18,941 nt of DNA, taken from NCBI GenBank assembly GCA_937871115.1, contig CALMXW010000104.1:1-18941 (forward strand). The letters run 5' to 3'. The position numbers and the translations under genes are program-made. The notes beneath the pieces are model-generated. The model ran no database searches and was not told where the DNA came from. It saw nothing but the letters and a program-made list of their open reading frames with translations. This document shows positions 1 to 8,071 of this stretch, piece after piece (positions within the stretch are counted from its first letter, which is position 1; every line of letters begins with the position of its first letter). Source of the stretch: an uncultured bacterium (lineage in GTDB: Bacteria; Patescibacteriota; Minisyncoccia; Phycocordibacterales; CAIJYI01).

Positions 1-893
1 AGAGTATTCGTCTCGAGAATATAGATGCCACGTGGCGTTACCATAAAATCCGCGCGTGAGTAATGGCGGAGTCCGAGCGCTTTGTGTGCGAGGCGAGCGG
101 CATTCTGGATCATCTCTGACTCTTCTCGCGAAAAACTGCCCGGAGTTATTTCGTGCGACTTCCCCTCATACTTTGCTTCATAATCAAAAAAATCTTTTTC
201 TTCATGCGGGCGGATTTCGGTCGGCAAAAGTGCATACAAATCTTCCCCACGGAAATTTTCAATCACGCCGCATGTCGCTTCTTTTCCACGAATAAGTTCT
301 TCTACAAGAAGGTCTTCCCCACTCTCGGCCGCTGACTCAAAAACTTCTTTGAGCTCGGGGAAACTCCGCACAATTATCACTCCCACAGACGAGCCGCCAG
401 AAATAGGCTTCACGATCCACGGTGGAGTAATTTGCCGGAAGATTTCAAAACTGAGCGCCGAAATGCCCGCACTTCCCTCTTTCATTTTCTTTTCCAAAAA
501 ATCATCCCCACGAATCCATCGCCCAAGTGGCACTCGAAGTCCTGCTTTGGAGAAATGCTCGCGAGCAAACGCTTTGTGCATGCCGAGAGCGGAACCAATT
601 ATTCCCGAGCCGGTGTAAGGAATATTCCATTTTTCCAACTCGCGTTGCACCTTGCCGTCTTCGCCGTATTCACCATGAAGCGCATTAAAAATTATATCAG
701 TCTTTCGCGACACTCTTTCGAGATTTGCTGGGAGGCCATTTACGTGCCACTGGCCATCTTTGGTAATGAGTACATCTACAGGATCATATTTATCAGTGGG
801 AAGATGGCGCAACACCGCCTGCCCCGTTTTCAGAGAGACATGATATTCGGGGCTCACTCCCCCACGAAGCACGCCGACACGAAGCTTGTTCAT
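1..893 (-). CDS. ddl: D-alanine--D-alanine ligase, C-terminus cut by window edge
   Basis: ATP-grasp enzyme that joins two D-alanines for the peptidoglycan stem peptide in the cytoplasm. My reading from the ATG at 893 gives 297 full codons running off the window. Seen: an N-terminal GGVSPEYHVS block (about residues 11-20, Ddl-type with the catalytic Glu), LHGEYGEDG (about 72-80), the ATP-grasp segment IVKPISGGSSVG (about 160-171), VEELIRGKEATCGV, DYEAKYEGKSHEITPG, and the metal-binding ETNT just before the edge. Ddl proteins are usually 300-370 residues, so only the end is missing. The gene follows the aminopeptidase in the same direction but is separated from it by a large inverted repeat. 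No SD is visible; a TATAAT ends 6 nt before the ATG, suggesting a leaderless transcript. Confidence 0.95.
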   Translation of the reverse strand, partial: MNKLRVGVLRGGVSPEYHVSLKTGQAVLRHLPTDKYDPVDVLITKDGQWHVNGLPANLERVSRKTDIIFNALHGEYGEDGKVQRELEKWNIPYTGSGIIGSALGMHKAFAREHFSKAGLRVPLGRWIRGDDFLEKKMKEGSAGISALSFEIFRQITPPWIVKPISGGSSVGVIIVRSFPELKEVFESAAESGEDLLVEELIRGKEATCGVIENFRGEDLYALLPTEIRPHEEKDFFDYEAKYEGKSHEITPGSFSREESEMIQNAARLAHKALGLRHYSRADFMVTPRGIYILETNT

Positions 894-899
894 TAAATT

Positions 900-905
900 A
901 TTATA
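900..905 (-). promoter_or_regulatory. Candidate -10 box (TATAAT) for a leaderless ddl transcript
   Basis: TATAAT on the minus strand ends 6 nt before the ddl ATG, the distance at which transcription normally starts. The box overlaps the outer edge of the 34-bp inverted repeat, so any -35 region lies in the repeat arm. No good TTGACA match is seen at 17 nt. Confidence 0.5.
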
Positions 906-994
906 CTGCGAATAAGAAAATAGTTAAAATTTTCAATGTCTGGCCGAGCAAAGCGACCCGTTGAAAATTTTAACTATTTTCTTATTCGCAGTAT
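903..994. repeat. 34-bp perfect inverted repeat between aminopeptidase and ddl
   Basis: Arms 903-936 and 961-994 are exact reverse complements over 34 bp, separated by 24 nt. On the minus strand the loop can extend the stem further (GGTCG with CGGCC, one G-T pair). The arms are AT-rich with no clean T-tract after them, so it is not a standard intrinsic terminator, though it fills almost all of the gap between two co-directional genes. It may be a terminator or processing site, or a small mobile repeat. Confidence 0.9.
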
Positions 995-998
995 TGTA

Positions 999-2381
999 CT
1001 ATTTCTCTAAAAGTTTCCACAAAAGACGCACCGGCGCACCAGCCGCACCTTTCGCAAGAAATTCTCCATCGACAGAAGTCATGCGCGGAGCCATGTCCAC
1101 ATGCACCCACGGATATTCTTTTGCAAATTGATACAAAAACATCGCTGCCGTAATAGCGCCACCGTATCTGTTTTTCCCCGTGTTGGCCCAGTCGCCAAAC
1201 GTGCCTTTTACATCGTCTTCATATTCGTCCCAGAGTGGAAGTGGCCACACATAATCACCACTTGTTTCTCCAAGCTCGCGGAAAAGCGTTTCGAGTTTTG
1301 TATCTCGCGTAAAGATCGCCGAAGCGCGGAGACCGAGTGCGCCCATTGCCGCGCCGGTCAGTGTCGCCACATCCACCACAAGCTCTGGGTTATATTTCTC
1401 CGCATACGTGAGTGCGTCGGCGAGGATAATCCGCCCCTCGGCATCAGTGTTGAGCACTTCAATCGTTTTGCCCGACATACTGCGCAAAATATCTCCCGGG
1501 CGATAGCTCGATCCAGAAGGCATGTTTTCTACCGCAGGTACGAGCGCGACTACATTTTTCTTGAGCTTGAGTTTTGCGGCGAGTACAATAGCATGTATCA
1601 CCGCCGCGCCACCCGACATGTCCATGTGCATTTCATAAATTCCGCTATCCGGCTTGAGATTGAGTCCACCAGTATCAAAAGTCACTCCTTTACCCACAAA
1701 CACAATAGGCTTTTCTTTCTTTGAAGCGCCGCTGTACTCCATAACAATAAACTTCGGATCGTGATCAGACCCTTGCGCCACACCGAGGACTCCGCCCATA
1801 CCAAGTTTTTTCATCTCAGCTTTTCCCAAGACGGTAACTTGCATTCCGGTACCCTTCGCGGCATTCTTCGCAGCAGTCGCGAGAATCTCGGGTGTCATTT
1901 CTCCGCCCGGAGTGTTGGCGAGAGTACGGCACGCATTTATTTCTTCCGCCGCCAGTCTTCCCCGCTCAAAGCCTGCTTCTGCTTCTTTTGAAACCCCCTC
2001 GATAGAAATCTCCGTGACAAAATTCCATCCTTCTTTCGGGGTGGTTTTATATTGCGTAAATTCGAAGTTCGCCATCTCAAAATTGACCGCCAAAAGATCG
2101 CCTAAGTCGCGAGGAGAAATTTCTACAGACGAAAACGAAAAATCGGAAAACTTGAGGTGTATCTGACGAATCTGCTTCTGCTTTGCGGTCACCACCACCT
2201 TTCTTGCCAGAAGTACGAGCTTCCGAAGAGTCATCTCTTCTCGCTTCCCGGTACTCACCACGAGCTCTTTCGTACCATCGATACTTCGGACAAAATCAGA
2301 AGCCTCCTGCTCGCTTAACATAACGAGAGTACAATTCTTTGGGAGTTTCTTGTTATATGAAAATTTCGCTTTGAGATACAT
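999..2381 (-). CDS. pepA: M17-family leucyl aminopeptidase (cytosol aminopeptidase)
   Basis: Cytoplasmic two-metal aminopeptidase that removes N-terminal residues from peptides. The protein is 460 residues, close to the family's usual 450-500. The catalytic C-terminal domain shows K231 and D236 in GKGVTFDTGG, D254 in HMDMSGG, and D313/E315 in the signature NTDAEGR (311-317). The spacing of these five residues matches the known metal ligands of E. coli PepA (K270, D275, D293, D352, E354). The N-terminal domain (about 1-140) is divergent, as is common. The ATG overlaps the stop codon of the response regulator by one base (TAATG), so the two are probably co-transcribed and translationally coupled. 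PepA in E. coli also binds DNA at cer sites; nothing here supports that role. Confidence 0.95.
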   Translation of the reverse strand: MYLKAKFSYNKKLPKNCTLVMLSEQEASDFVRSIDGTKELVVSTGKREEMTLRKLVLLARKVVVTAKQKQIRQIHLKFSDFSFSSVEISPRDLGDLLAVNFEMANFEFTQYKTTPKEGWNFVTEISIEGVSKEAEAGFERGRLAAEEINACRTLANTPGGEMTPEILATAAKNAAKGTGMQVTVLGKAEMKKLGMGGVLGVAQGSDHDPKFIVMEYSGASKKEKPIVFVGKGVTFDTGGLNLKPDSGIYEMHMDMSGGAAVIHAIVLAAKLKLKKNVVALVPAVENMPSGSSYRPGDILRSMSGKTIEVLNTDAEGRIILADALTYAEKYNPELVVDVATLTGAAMGALGLRASAIFTRDTKLETLFRELGETSGDYVWPLPLWDEYEDDVKGTFGDWANTGKNRYGGAITAAMFLYQFAKEYPWVHVDMAPRMTSVDGEFLAKGAAGAPVRLLWKLLEK

Positions 2382-2818
2382 TAGGAAGTCGGAGCTACTC
2401 CAAAAGACCCTTTCACAGCCCTTGGCTCCTGGTGATTTTTGGAAGCAAGAGCGTTCGCTACCTCCTTCACGAGTTCTTGCATATCTACATTCGCTTTTTC
2501 CATATACTGCAAAATTCCAGAATTCACGGCCTCGAAAATAGTTTCCGGACTACCTGAATTTGTAAGTACCAGAACAAGAGCACTCTTTCCCCACTCATCT
2601 TCGCGGAGTTTCTTCAGGGCTTCGATGCCATTCATGACCGGCATTTCGAGGTCGAGGATAATGAGGTCGGGGTGAATACGAAGAGCTGCGTCGAGGCCCT
2701 CTTTGCCGTTTTCTGCAACAACAAGCTCATATCCTGCGTCGGTGAGTGTCGTGTTCATTATATTACGCAGGGCAGTGTCATCCTCCACCACCAAGATCTT
2801 CTTTTTTTCGTCGTTCAT
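2381..2818 (-). CDS. Single-domain response regulator (REC)
   Basis: A 145-residue CheY-like receiver protein with no output domain. Seen: acidic cluster E12-D13-D14, phospho-acceptor D56 in LIILDLEMP, switch T86 in LVLTNS and conserved K108 in QYMEKANV. The ~25-residue tail after the receiver (from about 120) is low-complexity and lacks a DNA-binding motif. Such proteins act by protein contact after phosphorylation by a histidine kinase; no kinase is in the window. The gene is first in an operon with the aminopeptidase, which may be simple co-transcription. Upstream there is a weak AAAGG about 13 nt before the ATG and an AT-rich TATATT region. Confidence 0.93.
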   Translation of the reverse strand: MNDEKKKILVVEDDTALRNIMNTTLTDAGYELVVAENGKEGLDAALRIHPDLIILDLEMPVMNGIEALKKLREDEWGKSALVLVLTNSGSPETIFEAVNSGILQYMEKANVDMQELVKEVANALASKNHQEPRAVKGSFGVAPTS

Positions 2819-2920
2819 AGTGAATTAGTTACCTTTAAATATACAACTTTTATAGCAAACACTCCCGAAGCTCCTCTGTCTTGCCTTAAGAATACCATAA
2901 AAATAGTCGAGGCAAAATGG

Positions 2921-2949
2921 TTGCTTTTTAGGGTGTTTTATGCTAGGAT
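2921..2949 (+). promoter_or_regulatory. Candidate promoter for the lysozyme-like gene
   Basis: TTGCTT (2921-2926), a 17-nt spacer and TAGGAT (2944-2949) preceded by TGC, which fits an extended -10. It lies in the 234-bp divergent gap between the response regulator and the plus-strand gene, giving a leader of about 100 nt. That leader holds a 6-bp stem (3030-3035 with 3044-3049) just before the ATG. Nothing else recognisable is in the gap. Confidence 0.45.
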
Positions 2950-3052
2950 AGTATGGTTGTTTGGTATCGGCAAAATGATTGTGAAATAAGGACTTTTTCA
3001 TCCTTTTTAAGGAAAAACAGACCCGGAGTTGGCGGAGCAAAGACCGCCATTC

Positions 3053-3646
3053 ATGAGTAACAAACTACAACAAATACCCCACATGGTGGCTATCCTTCCC
3101 TTCTTTGCCACCGCGGGCTGGCCGTTTTCCTTCTTGTTTGCACCGGATTCCTCGGTAGGAGTTGCAAACTTTAGGGCAAACTCTTTATTTGCGCTCGAAC
3201 AGTCTCAGGCAGACGCGCACGAAAAAGAGCTTAAGCAACGCGCCCAGAAAATCGATGCATACTTCAAAGACCGTGGCATGCCACTTGCCGGACGAGGGCT
3301 TTTAATGGTGCGCGCGGCTGAGGAGAATGATCTCGACTGGAGGCTTTTGCCAGCTATTGCGGTACGCGAATCAAGCGGTGGGAAGCAGATGTGTGGGTCA
3401 AACCCTTTCGGTTGGGCCTCGTGCAAAGTGCGCTTTAAGAGCGTTGACGAAGCGGTAAACACCGTTGCAAGCCACCTCGGCGGCAATGAAGCCAGGACCG
3501 AGAGCTACTACAGTGGCTCCACCGACAAGAAGCTCCATGCTTACAACGGTACCGTCGTCCCGACTTATGCCAATGAGGTAAAAGCCATCATGGACAAGAT
3601 CGAGGCGCAAGACATTGAGGATGACACAACAGATACTGACAAATAA
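3053..3646 (+). CDS. Lysozyme-like / glucosaminidase-like cell-wall protein
   Basis: A 197-residue protein. Residues about 9-31 form a hydrophobic stretch that could be a signal peptide or anchor. Residues 50-70 are charged and helical. Residues about 95-182 resemble the glucosaminidase/lysozyme-like fold: LLPAIAVRESSGG with a candidate catalytic E106, then C114 and C124 flanking SNPFGW (possible disulfide, consistent with export), and a tyrosine-rich YYSGSTDKKLHAYNG segment. The last 15 residues are acidic. Likely role is cleavage or remodelling of peptidoglycan, but activity is inferred from fold only. I prefer the ATG at 3053; an upstream in-frame TTG at 3029 would add eight residues but has no properly spaced SD. 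The gene ends at a bidirectional terminator and is monocistronic. Confidence 0.75.
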   Translation: MSNKLQQIPHMVAILPFFATAGWPFSFLFAPDSSVGVANFRANSLFALEQSQADAHEKELKQRAQKIDAYFKDRGMPLAGRGLLMVRAAEENDLDWRLLPAIAVRESSGGKQMCGSNPFGWASCKVRFKSVDEAVNTVASHLGGNEARTESYYSGSTDKKLHAYNGTVVPTYANEVKAIMDKIEAQDIEDDTTDTDK

Positions 3647-3658
3647 AAAAACATACAT

Positions 3659-3683
3659 AAAACCCCCGTTCTCCGGGGGTTTT
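3659..3683. terminator. Bidirectional intrinsic terminator
   Basis: A 10-bp stem (AAAACCCCCG with CGGGGGTTTT) around a 5-nt loop lies between two convergent genes ending at 3646 and 3697. The stem carries a T-run on each strand, so it can stop transcription both ways. Confidence 0.92.
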
Positions 3684-3696
3684 ATTCTTTCTCGTC

Positions 3697-5940
3697 CTAT
3701 TTCGTTGATTGGATTTGCTTGATGTAAGCTTCAGCTTGGTCTTTGATTTGTGGATTGATTTCTTCTGCTTGGCGGATCTGAGCAATAGCGTCTTTCTTTC
3801 GTCCGAGCTGGAGATATCCGGCAGCAAGGCGCACTCGGATCTCTACATCTTGAGGACTTTTTGCTACTTCTGCCTCAAGAATAGCTACCGCTTTCGGAAA
3901 ATTACCTACACTGGCGTAAGCGTTTACAAAATCATCTTCCATAATCGTGGTCGTACCGAAATTCTCCATCAAAATCTTATCGGAAAGTTTCTCGTCACCA
4001 GCATAAATGGCCGTAATAGCATATATCTTGGTTGCCTGCTCAAAGCGGGGCTCGAGCTCGTGAGCTTCTTTTGCGAGCTCGAGGGCGTGCGCAGCATCGT
4101 GCTTGCCGAGATACGCATTGATCATATCGAAGTAGATAGACTGCTTGGCAGGAGAAAGCTGATGAGCTTTTTCGAGATGAGCGAGAGCTTCGTCGTACAT
4201 ACCAAAGCGCGAGAACAAAAGCGCGGCGAAGGATTCATTGCGAGCATCTCCGGGAAACTCTTCGGTCTGGAGGATTGCCTGCTTGCGAGCGGCGTCGAAG
4301 AATTTTTGAACAATATCCTGAGGAATGCTGGAATCTTTCGCTCGGATAGCGTTCTGAGCGAGCTGCTCCCGAGCCTCACTCGTGCCGAAAGTGTTATAGT
4401 TAATGGCTCGTTCAAACGCGTCGATATTCTTGGTGAGGTCTTGGTTTGGTTGGAATCCATCGATAATAGCGAGGTTGGCGAGAATCGGACGCACGTTTAC
4501 AAAGTACATGATGACCACAAGCGCGAGCACCGTGATGGCTCCTACCGCAATAGCACCATCCGGGACATTGTTGCTCGGGACAATCTCTCCTCTTTCTTTT
4601 TCAGTAAGACAGTGATGCAGATAACCCAAGAGAGAAATGAAGAGTACGTAGCTCCAGAGGTTGTCGAATACGAAGAAGTTGTGAATGAAGTAGGCAACCA
4701 GAAGTCCAGTAAGAATACTCTTTTCCACCACGGTAAATCTTGTTTTTTCTGGATCGCCTTGTCCAAGATTTGCAAACCAGTGTTTTATTCGAGCAAAAAA
4801 TGAGAGCCGGCTACTATCTTCTTCGTTTTTCCAAATATACCAAACAGAGAGAACGAAGAGAGAGAGGTACGAAAGGAGGCCAAGAGCTCCACCGGCAACG
4901 AGCCAATCAAAGAAAATGTTATGCGCACGGTCAAACCACTGCTCTTGAGCATACATGCCAGGGTTGTAGTATTTGTTGAAGACGAAATTAAAACCTTCTT
5001 GTCCCCATCCGAGGATAGGGCGTTCTTGCCAACCATTAATGGCCATGCCCCATACCATAAAGCGCGCATTCGTCGTGTCAGCAGAGAGTGAGATAGATGC
5101 AAGACGAGCCAAGGCTCCATGGTTTCGGACAAACTCAGTGTTCTTTAGAGCAAAGAAACCTCCGATGAGTATCAACACCGTAAGTATTCCTCCGATGGCG
5201 ACCTTTCTCAGGGTCTTGTTCTTTTTTTCAAACAAAGCAGTAAGAGCGGAAGTAACGAAAATACCCGCCAAAACACCGAGGATGGTGCCACGAGTTTCCG
5301 TAAAGTACAGTATAGCGAGCTGGAGAATCATCGCTACGCCATATGCCCATCGCATGGAGACGTGCCCGCGGTGTCGAGCAAAAAGAAATGCCGTGAGGAA
5401 AAAGCTCCACATCATGTAGACGGCAAGGTAGGCTGCGTTACCAAATGTCCCATCCAAGCGCGCACCACCCTGATTAATAGTGATACTCCCAGAAAGCTGA
5501 AGAAAACCGTATACAGACATTATGACACTCGCAAAGACATTCATCTGAATGAATCGCTCCCAGAGCTTTTGAGTAGAGAGCACCGAAGTGGTCACAATAA
5601 AGTAGAGGAAGAGGTGCGCGAGAGCGACAAAGCCTTCCATTCGCTCATAATTTGACCAAAAACTCTTGAAATGATTGGCTCCAAAAAGGTCGGCCAGGAA
5701 CATAATGCCCACAAAAGCAGAAAGCGCCCAAAGTATGGCGGATTTCTTCGGACGATAGGCGACATTTATATAGGCCAAGACGATCCAGACCGCAAACAGA
5801 AGCTCTACAAGAATTCGGAAGGCGAAGTTCTTGCCGGTAATAAAAGGAAAGAATAAATTACTAAAAACGATAAACGGGATAAATGGCAATACAAAAATCC
5901 CGACAAGGGTTATGCGCCGTAGAATATTTTCTAAATTCAT
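3697..5940 (-). CDS. O-antigen ligase/polymerase-like membrane protein with C-terminal TPRs
   Basis: A 747-residue multi-pass membrane protein. Residues about 10-370 and 405-485 hold roughly a dozen hydrophobic segments. Residues 205-230 contain TETRGT with R217, and the large external loop (about 265-345) contains FDRAHNIFFDWL with H340. These are the conserved Arg and His regions of the Wzy_C/WaaL/PglL superfamily, which transfers or polymerises lipid-linked glycans outside the membrane. Residues about 555-747 are tetratricopeptide repeats, probably for partner binding. The reading frame stays open upstream to 6813, but that part is antisense to the ABC permease; the ATG at 5940 starts a typical hydrophobic N-terminus and has a -10-like TATATT ending 6 nt upstream. 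Ligase and polymerase cannot be told apart from sequence. The gene is divergent from the exporter operon. Confidence 0.88.
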   Translation of the reverse strand: MNLENILRRITLVGIFVLPFIPFIVFSNLFFPFITGKNFAFRILVELLFAVWIVLAYINVAYRPKKSAILWALSAFVGIMFLADLFGANHFKSFWSNYERMEGFVALAHLFLYFIVTTSVLSTQKLWERFIQMNVFASVIMSVYGFLQLSGSITINQGGARLDGTFGNAAYLAVYMMWSFFLTAFLFARHRGHVSMRWAYGVAMILQLAILYFTETRGTILGVLAGIFVTSALTALFEKKNKTLRKVAIGGILTVLILIGGFFALKNTEFVRNHGALARLASISLSADTTNARFMVWGMAINGWQERPILGWGQEGFNFVFNKYYNPGMYAQEQWFDRAHNIFFDWLVAGGALGLLSYLSLFVLSVWYIWKNEEDSSRLSFFARIKHWFANLGQGDPEKTRFTVVEKSILTGLLVAYFIHNFFVFDNLWSYVLFISLLGYLHHCLTEKERGEIVPSNNVPDGAIAVGAITVLALVVIMYFVNVRPILANLAIIDGFQPNQDLTKNIDAFERAINYNTFGTSEAREQLAQNAIRAKDSSIPQDIVQKFFDAARKQAILQTEEFPGDARNESFAALLFSRFGMYDEALAHLEKAHQLSPAKQSIYFDMINAYLGKHDAAHALELAKEAHELEPRFEQATKIYAITAIYAGDEKLSDKILMENFGTTTIMEDDFVNAYASVGNFPKAVAILEAEVAKSPQDVEIRVRLAAGYLQLGRKKDAIAQIRQAEEINPQIKDQAEAYIKQIQSTK

Positions 5941-5946
5941 GCTATC

Positions 5947-5952
5947 AATATA
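5947..5952 (-). promoter_or_regulatory. Candidate -10 box (TATATT) for the O-antigen-ligase-like gene
   Basis: TATATT on the minus strand ends 6 nt before the ATG at 5940, the same spacing as at ddl. It sits inside a small dyad (gctat/atagc, 5941-5954), so a plus-strand promoter for the ABC operon may overlap it. The whole divergent gap is 39 bp. Confidence 0.45.
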
Positions 5953-5979
5953 GCATAAGGCGGAGGATTCGCACAAATT

Positions 5980-6804
5980 ATGGCTGAAGCAATTACCATC
6001 ATAAAACCGAAGAAAAAGTTCTCGCTCCAGGATATCCGCGAGCTCTGGCAGTATAAAGAGCTGCTCTACTTTTTCACGTGGCGTGACCTCAAGGTGCGCT
6101 ACAAACAGACCGTCATCGGAGTCGGCTGGGCGATCTTCCAACCCTTCATTACCATGGTGGTCTTTACGGTATTTTTTGGCACCCTCGCCAAAATGCCTTC
6201 GGACAACGTGCCTTACCCGGTCTTTGTGTACGTGGGGCTGCTCTTTTGGCAGTTTTTCTCTGGAGCACTTTCTGACACCAGCGCCACACTCGTGGGCAAC
6301 CAAGCCATCATCACAAAAGTCTACTTCCCTCGCCTCCTCTTGCCCCTCTCTTCGGTGTTTACGAAGTTTGTAGACTTTGCCATCTCTTCGGTAATCCTCG
6401 CCGTACTCATGGTGTACTACGGATACGCGCCAAACATTTGGGGATTCTTGATTCTTCCTATCCTCCTCGTCATCACCTTTATGGCATCGTCGGGTATCGG
6501 GCTCTTCCTCGCGGCGGTCAATGTTAAATACCGCGACGTACGCTACGTGCTCCCCTTTTTCATTCAAATGCTTCTCTTTCTTACTCCAGTTATTTACCCT
6601 TCGAGTATCGCCGGTAAATATTCCTGGCTCCTCGCCTTCAACCCCATGACAGGAGTGATCCAGACCGCTCGCGCCGCACTCTTCAATACTGCGCCCATCA
6701 ACCTCACCCTCGTCGGACTTTCTTTCCTCGCGAGCCTTGTGGCCCTCGTAATCGGCGTGATGTATTTTAAGACAGTAGAACGTTATTTTGCAGACATTAT
6801 ATGA
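5980..6804 (+). CDS. wzm: ABC-2 type polysaccharide export permease
   Basis: A 274-residue membrane protein of the Wzm/TagG/KpsM type, the channel half of an ABC transporter that moves lipid-linked polysaccharide across the cytoplasmic membrane. Seen: the family's N-terminal cytoplasmic helix followed by LKVRYKQTVIGVGWAIFQPF (about residues 38-57), then six hydrophobic segments (about 55-80, 85-105, 130-150, 155-190, 195-212, 240-263). Length is normal. A GGAGG sits 13 nt before the ATG, rather far. The stop overlaps the start of the ATPase gene by 4 bases (ATGA), so the two are translationally coupled. The symbol is given by family; the exported glycan is unknown. Confidence 0.93.
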   Translation: MAEAITIIKPKKKFSLQDIRELWQYKELLYFFTWRDLKVRYKQTVIGVGWAIFQPFITMVVFTVFFGTLAKMPSDNVPYPVFVYVGLLFWQFFSGALSDTSATLVGNQAIITKVYFPRLLLPLSSVFTKFVDFAISSVILAVLMVYYGYAPNIWGFLILPILLVITFMASSGIGLFLAAVNVKYRDVRYVLPFFIQMLLFLTPVIYPSSIAGKYSWLLAFNPMTGVIQTARAALFNTAPINLTLVGLSFLASLVALVIGVMYFKTVERYFADII

Positions 6805-8057
6805 GTCAGCCAATTATCGAAGTAAAAAATCTCGGAAAAAAATATAACATCACCCACCAGCAGGGTGGGTACATTGCCTTGCGTGACGTGCTCGCCTATA
6901 TCCTCAAAAAACCTTTCTCTTTCCTGAAAACAAAAGCAAAATCGATGGTCGGCGCGAGTACCAAAGAAGAATTCTGGGCGCTCCGAGGCGTTGATTTTTC
7001 GATCGACCAAGGCGAGGTCATTGGTATCATTGGGGCCAACGGTGCGGGCAAGTCGACTCTTCTCAAAATCCTCACCGGCATCACGCCACCCACCGAAGGC
7101 GAAGTGGTCATGCGCGGACGCGTCGCCTCTCTCCTCGAAGTCGGTACCGGCTTTCACCCCGAGCTCACCGGGCGCGAAAATATTTTCCTCAACGGCGCTA
7201 TCCTCGGTATGACACGAAAAGAAATCGCGAAAAAATTTGATGATATCGTAGAATTTGCCGGAGTCACACAATTTCTCGATACACCCGTGAAATATTATTC
7301 GAGCGGCATGTACGTCCGTCTCGCTTTCTCTGTCGCGGCACACATGGAGCCCGACATTCTCCTCGTCGACGAAGTACTCGCGGTGGGCGACGCAGAGTTT
7401 CAAAAGAAATGTCTCGGCAAGATGGAAGAAGTGACCAAAAAATCCGGCCGCACGATCCTTTTCATCAGCCACAACATGGGAGCGATCCAAAACCTCTGCA
7501 AGAAGACAATATTCCTCAAAAAAGGGAGAATAGAAATGTTTGGAAAGACCGACGATGTCATCCGTGCGTATCTGGAACACTCCGAAGCCGTTTCTTCCAC
7601 GGAATTTCAAGAAGACACGGAGAAGTCTGCACAAATACGAAAGATACAAATCCTCGATGCAAACAAAAACCCGACCGGGAAAGTGCCCATTAGTCAGAAG
7701 TTTTTTATTAAGATTGATTACGTCGTACGGCAGCCAATAAAACAAGCACTCCTGTATCTTTGGTTTTACTCCCGGGGAGAAATTCTTCTCTCCTCTTCAA
7801 GTGCGGACAAAGATGGCGTGCTCCGAGACTACGAGCCCGGGCAATATTCCACACTTGTCGAAATCCCTGCTTTTCTTTTCAATGTAGGATATTATTATTT
7901 CGATGTGCGTTTCCAGAAACCATTTATCGAAGATATTGATTATCAACTCAATTTAAGTTTTGAAGTCTCAGACGTGAGAAATCCCGTCTCAGAAATTTTC
8001 CACGGCAACAATGCCGGGAGGATTGCCACAATTCTTGAATATCATACCGAAAAATAA
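6801..8057 (+). CDS. wzt: ABC transporter ATP-binding protein with C-terminal glycan-binding domain
   Basis: A 418-residue ATPase partner of the permease. Seen: Walker A GANGAGKST (78-86), the short signature YYSSGMYVRLAF (165-176) typical of Wzt/TagH, Walker B ILLVDE (186-191) with the D-loop just after, and the switch His H224 in FISHN. Residues about 275-418 form a beta-rich extension matching the Wzt_C type, which in known systems reads the end of the finished O-antigen chain before export. An insertion at about 33-55 between the first strand and Walker A is common in this subfamily. Its 3' end leads into a methyltransferase 14 nt later, plausible because chain-end methylation is a known export signal in Wzt_C systems; the link here is inference. 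Confidence 0.94.
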   Translation: MSQPIIEVKNLGKKYNITHQQGGYIALRDVLAYILKKPFSFLKTKAKSMVGASTKEEFWALRGVDFSIDQGEVIGIIGANGAGKSTLLKILTGITPPTEGEVVMRGRVASLLEVGTGFHPELTGRENIFLNGAILGMTRKEIAKKFDDIVEFAGVTQFLDTPVKYYSSGMYVRLAFSVAAHMEPDILLVDEVLAVGDAEFQKKCLGKMEEVTKKSGRTILFISHNMGAIQNLCKKTIFLKKGRIEMFGKTDDVIRAYLEHSEAVSSTEFQEDTEKSAQIRKIQILDANKNPTGKVPISQKFFIKIDYVVRQPIKQALLYLWFYSRGEILLSSSSADKDGVLRDYEPGQYSTLVEIPAFLFNVGYYYFDVRFQKPFIEDIDYQLNLSFEVSDVRNPVSEIFHGNNAGRIATILEYHTEK

Positions 8058-8071
8058 AATACCAAAACCAT

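Noticed and set aside
349-896. Plus-strand frames of up to 154 codons in the first 900 bases
   Set aside because: They are antisense to the ddl gene, whose conserved motifs are continuous on the minus strand.
2825-3040. 71-codon minus-strand frame upstream of the response regulator
   Set aside because: It covers the divergent promoter region, has no SD and no recognisable sequence features.
3029-3052. TTG start for the lysozyme-like protein
   Set aside because: No SD at useful distance, and the region forms a small stem in the leader; the ATG at 3053 is more likely.
5941-6813. N-terminal extension of the O-antigen-ligase-like frame to a 1038-residue protein
   Set aside because: The extra part is exactly antisense to the well-supported ABC permease, has highly charged composition, and the ATG at 5940 starts a typical membrane protein with a -10 box 6 nt upstream.
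6783-7745. 320-codon minus-strand frame opposite wzt
   Set aside because: A shadow of the conserved ATPase gene, with no family signal of its own and low-complexity His/Asp/Phe-rich composition.
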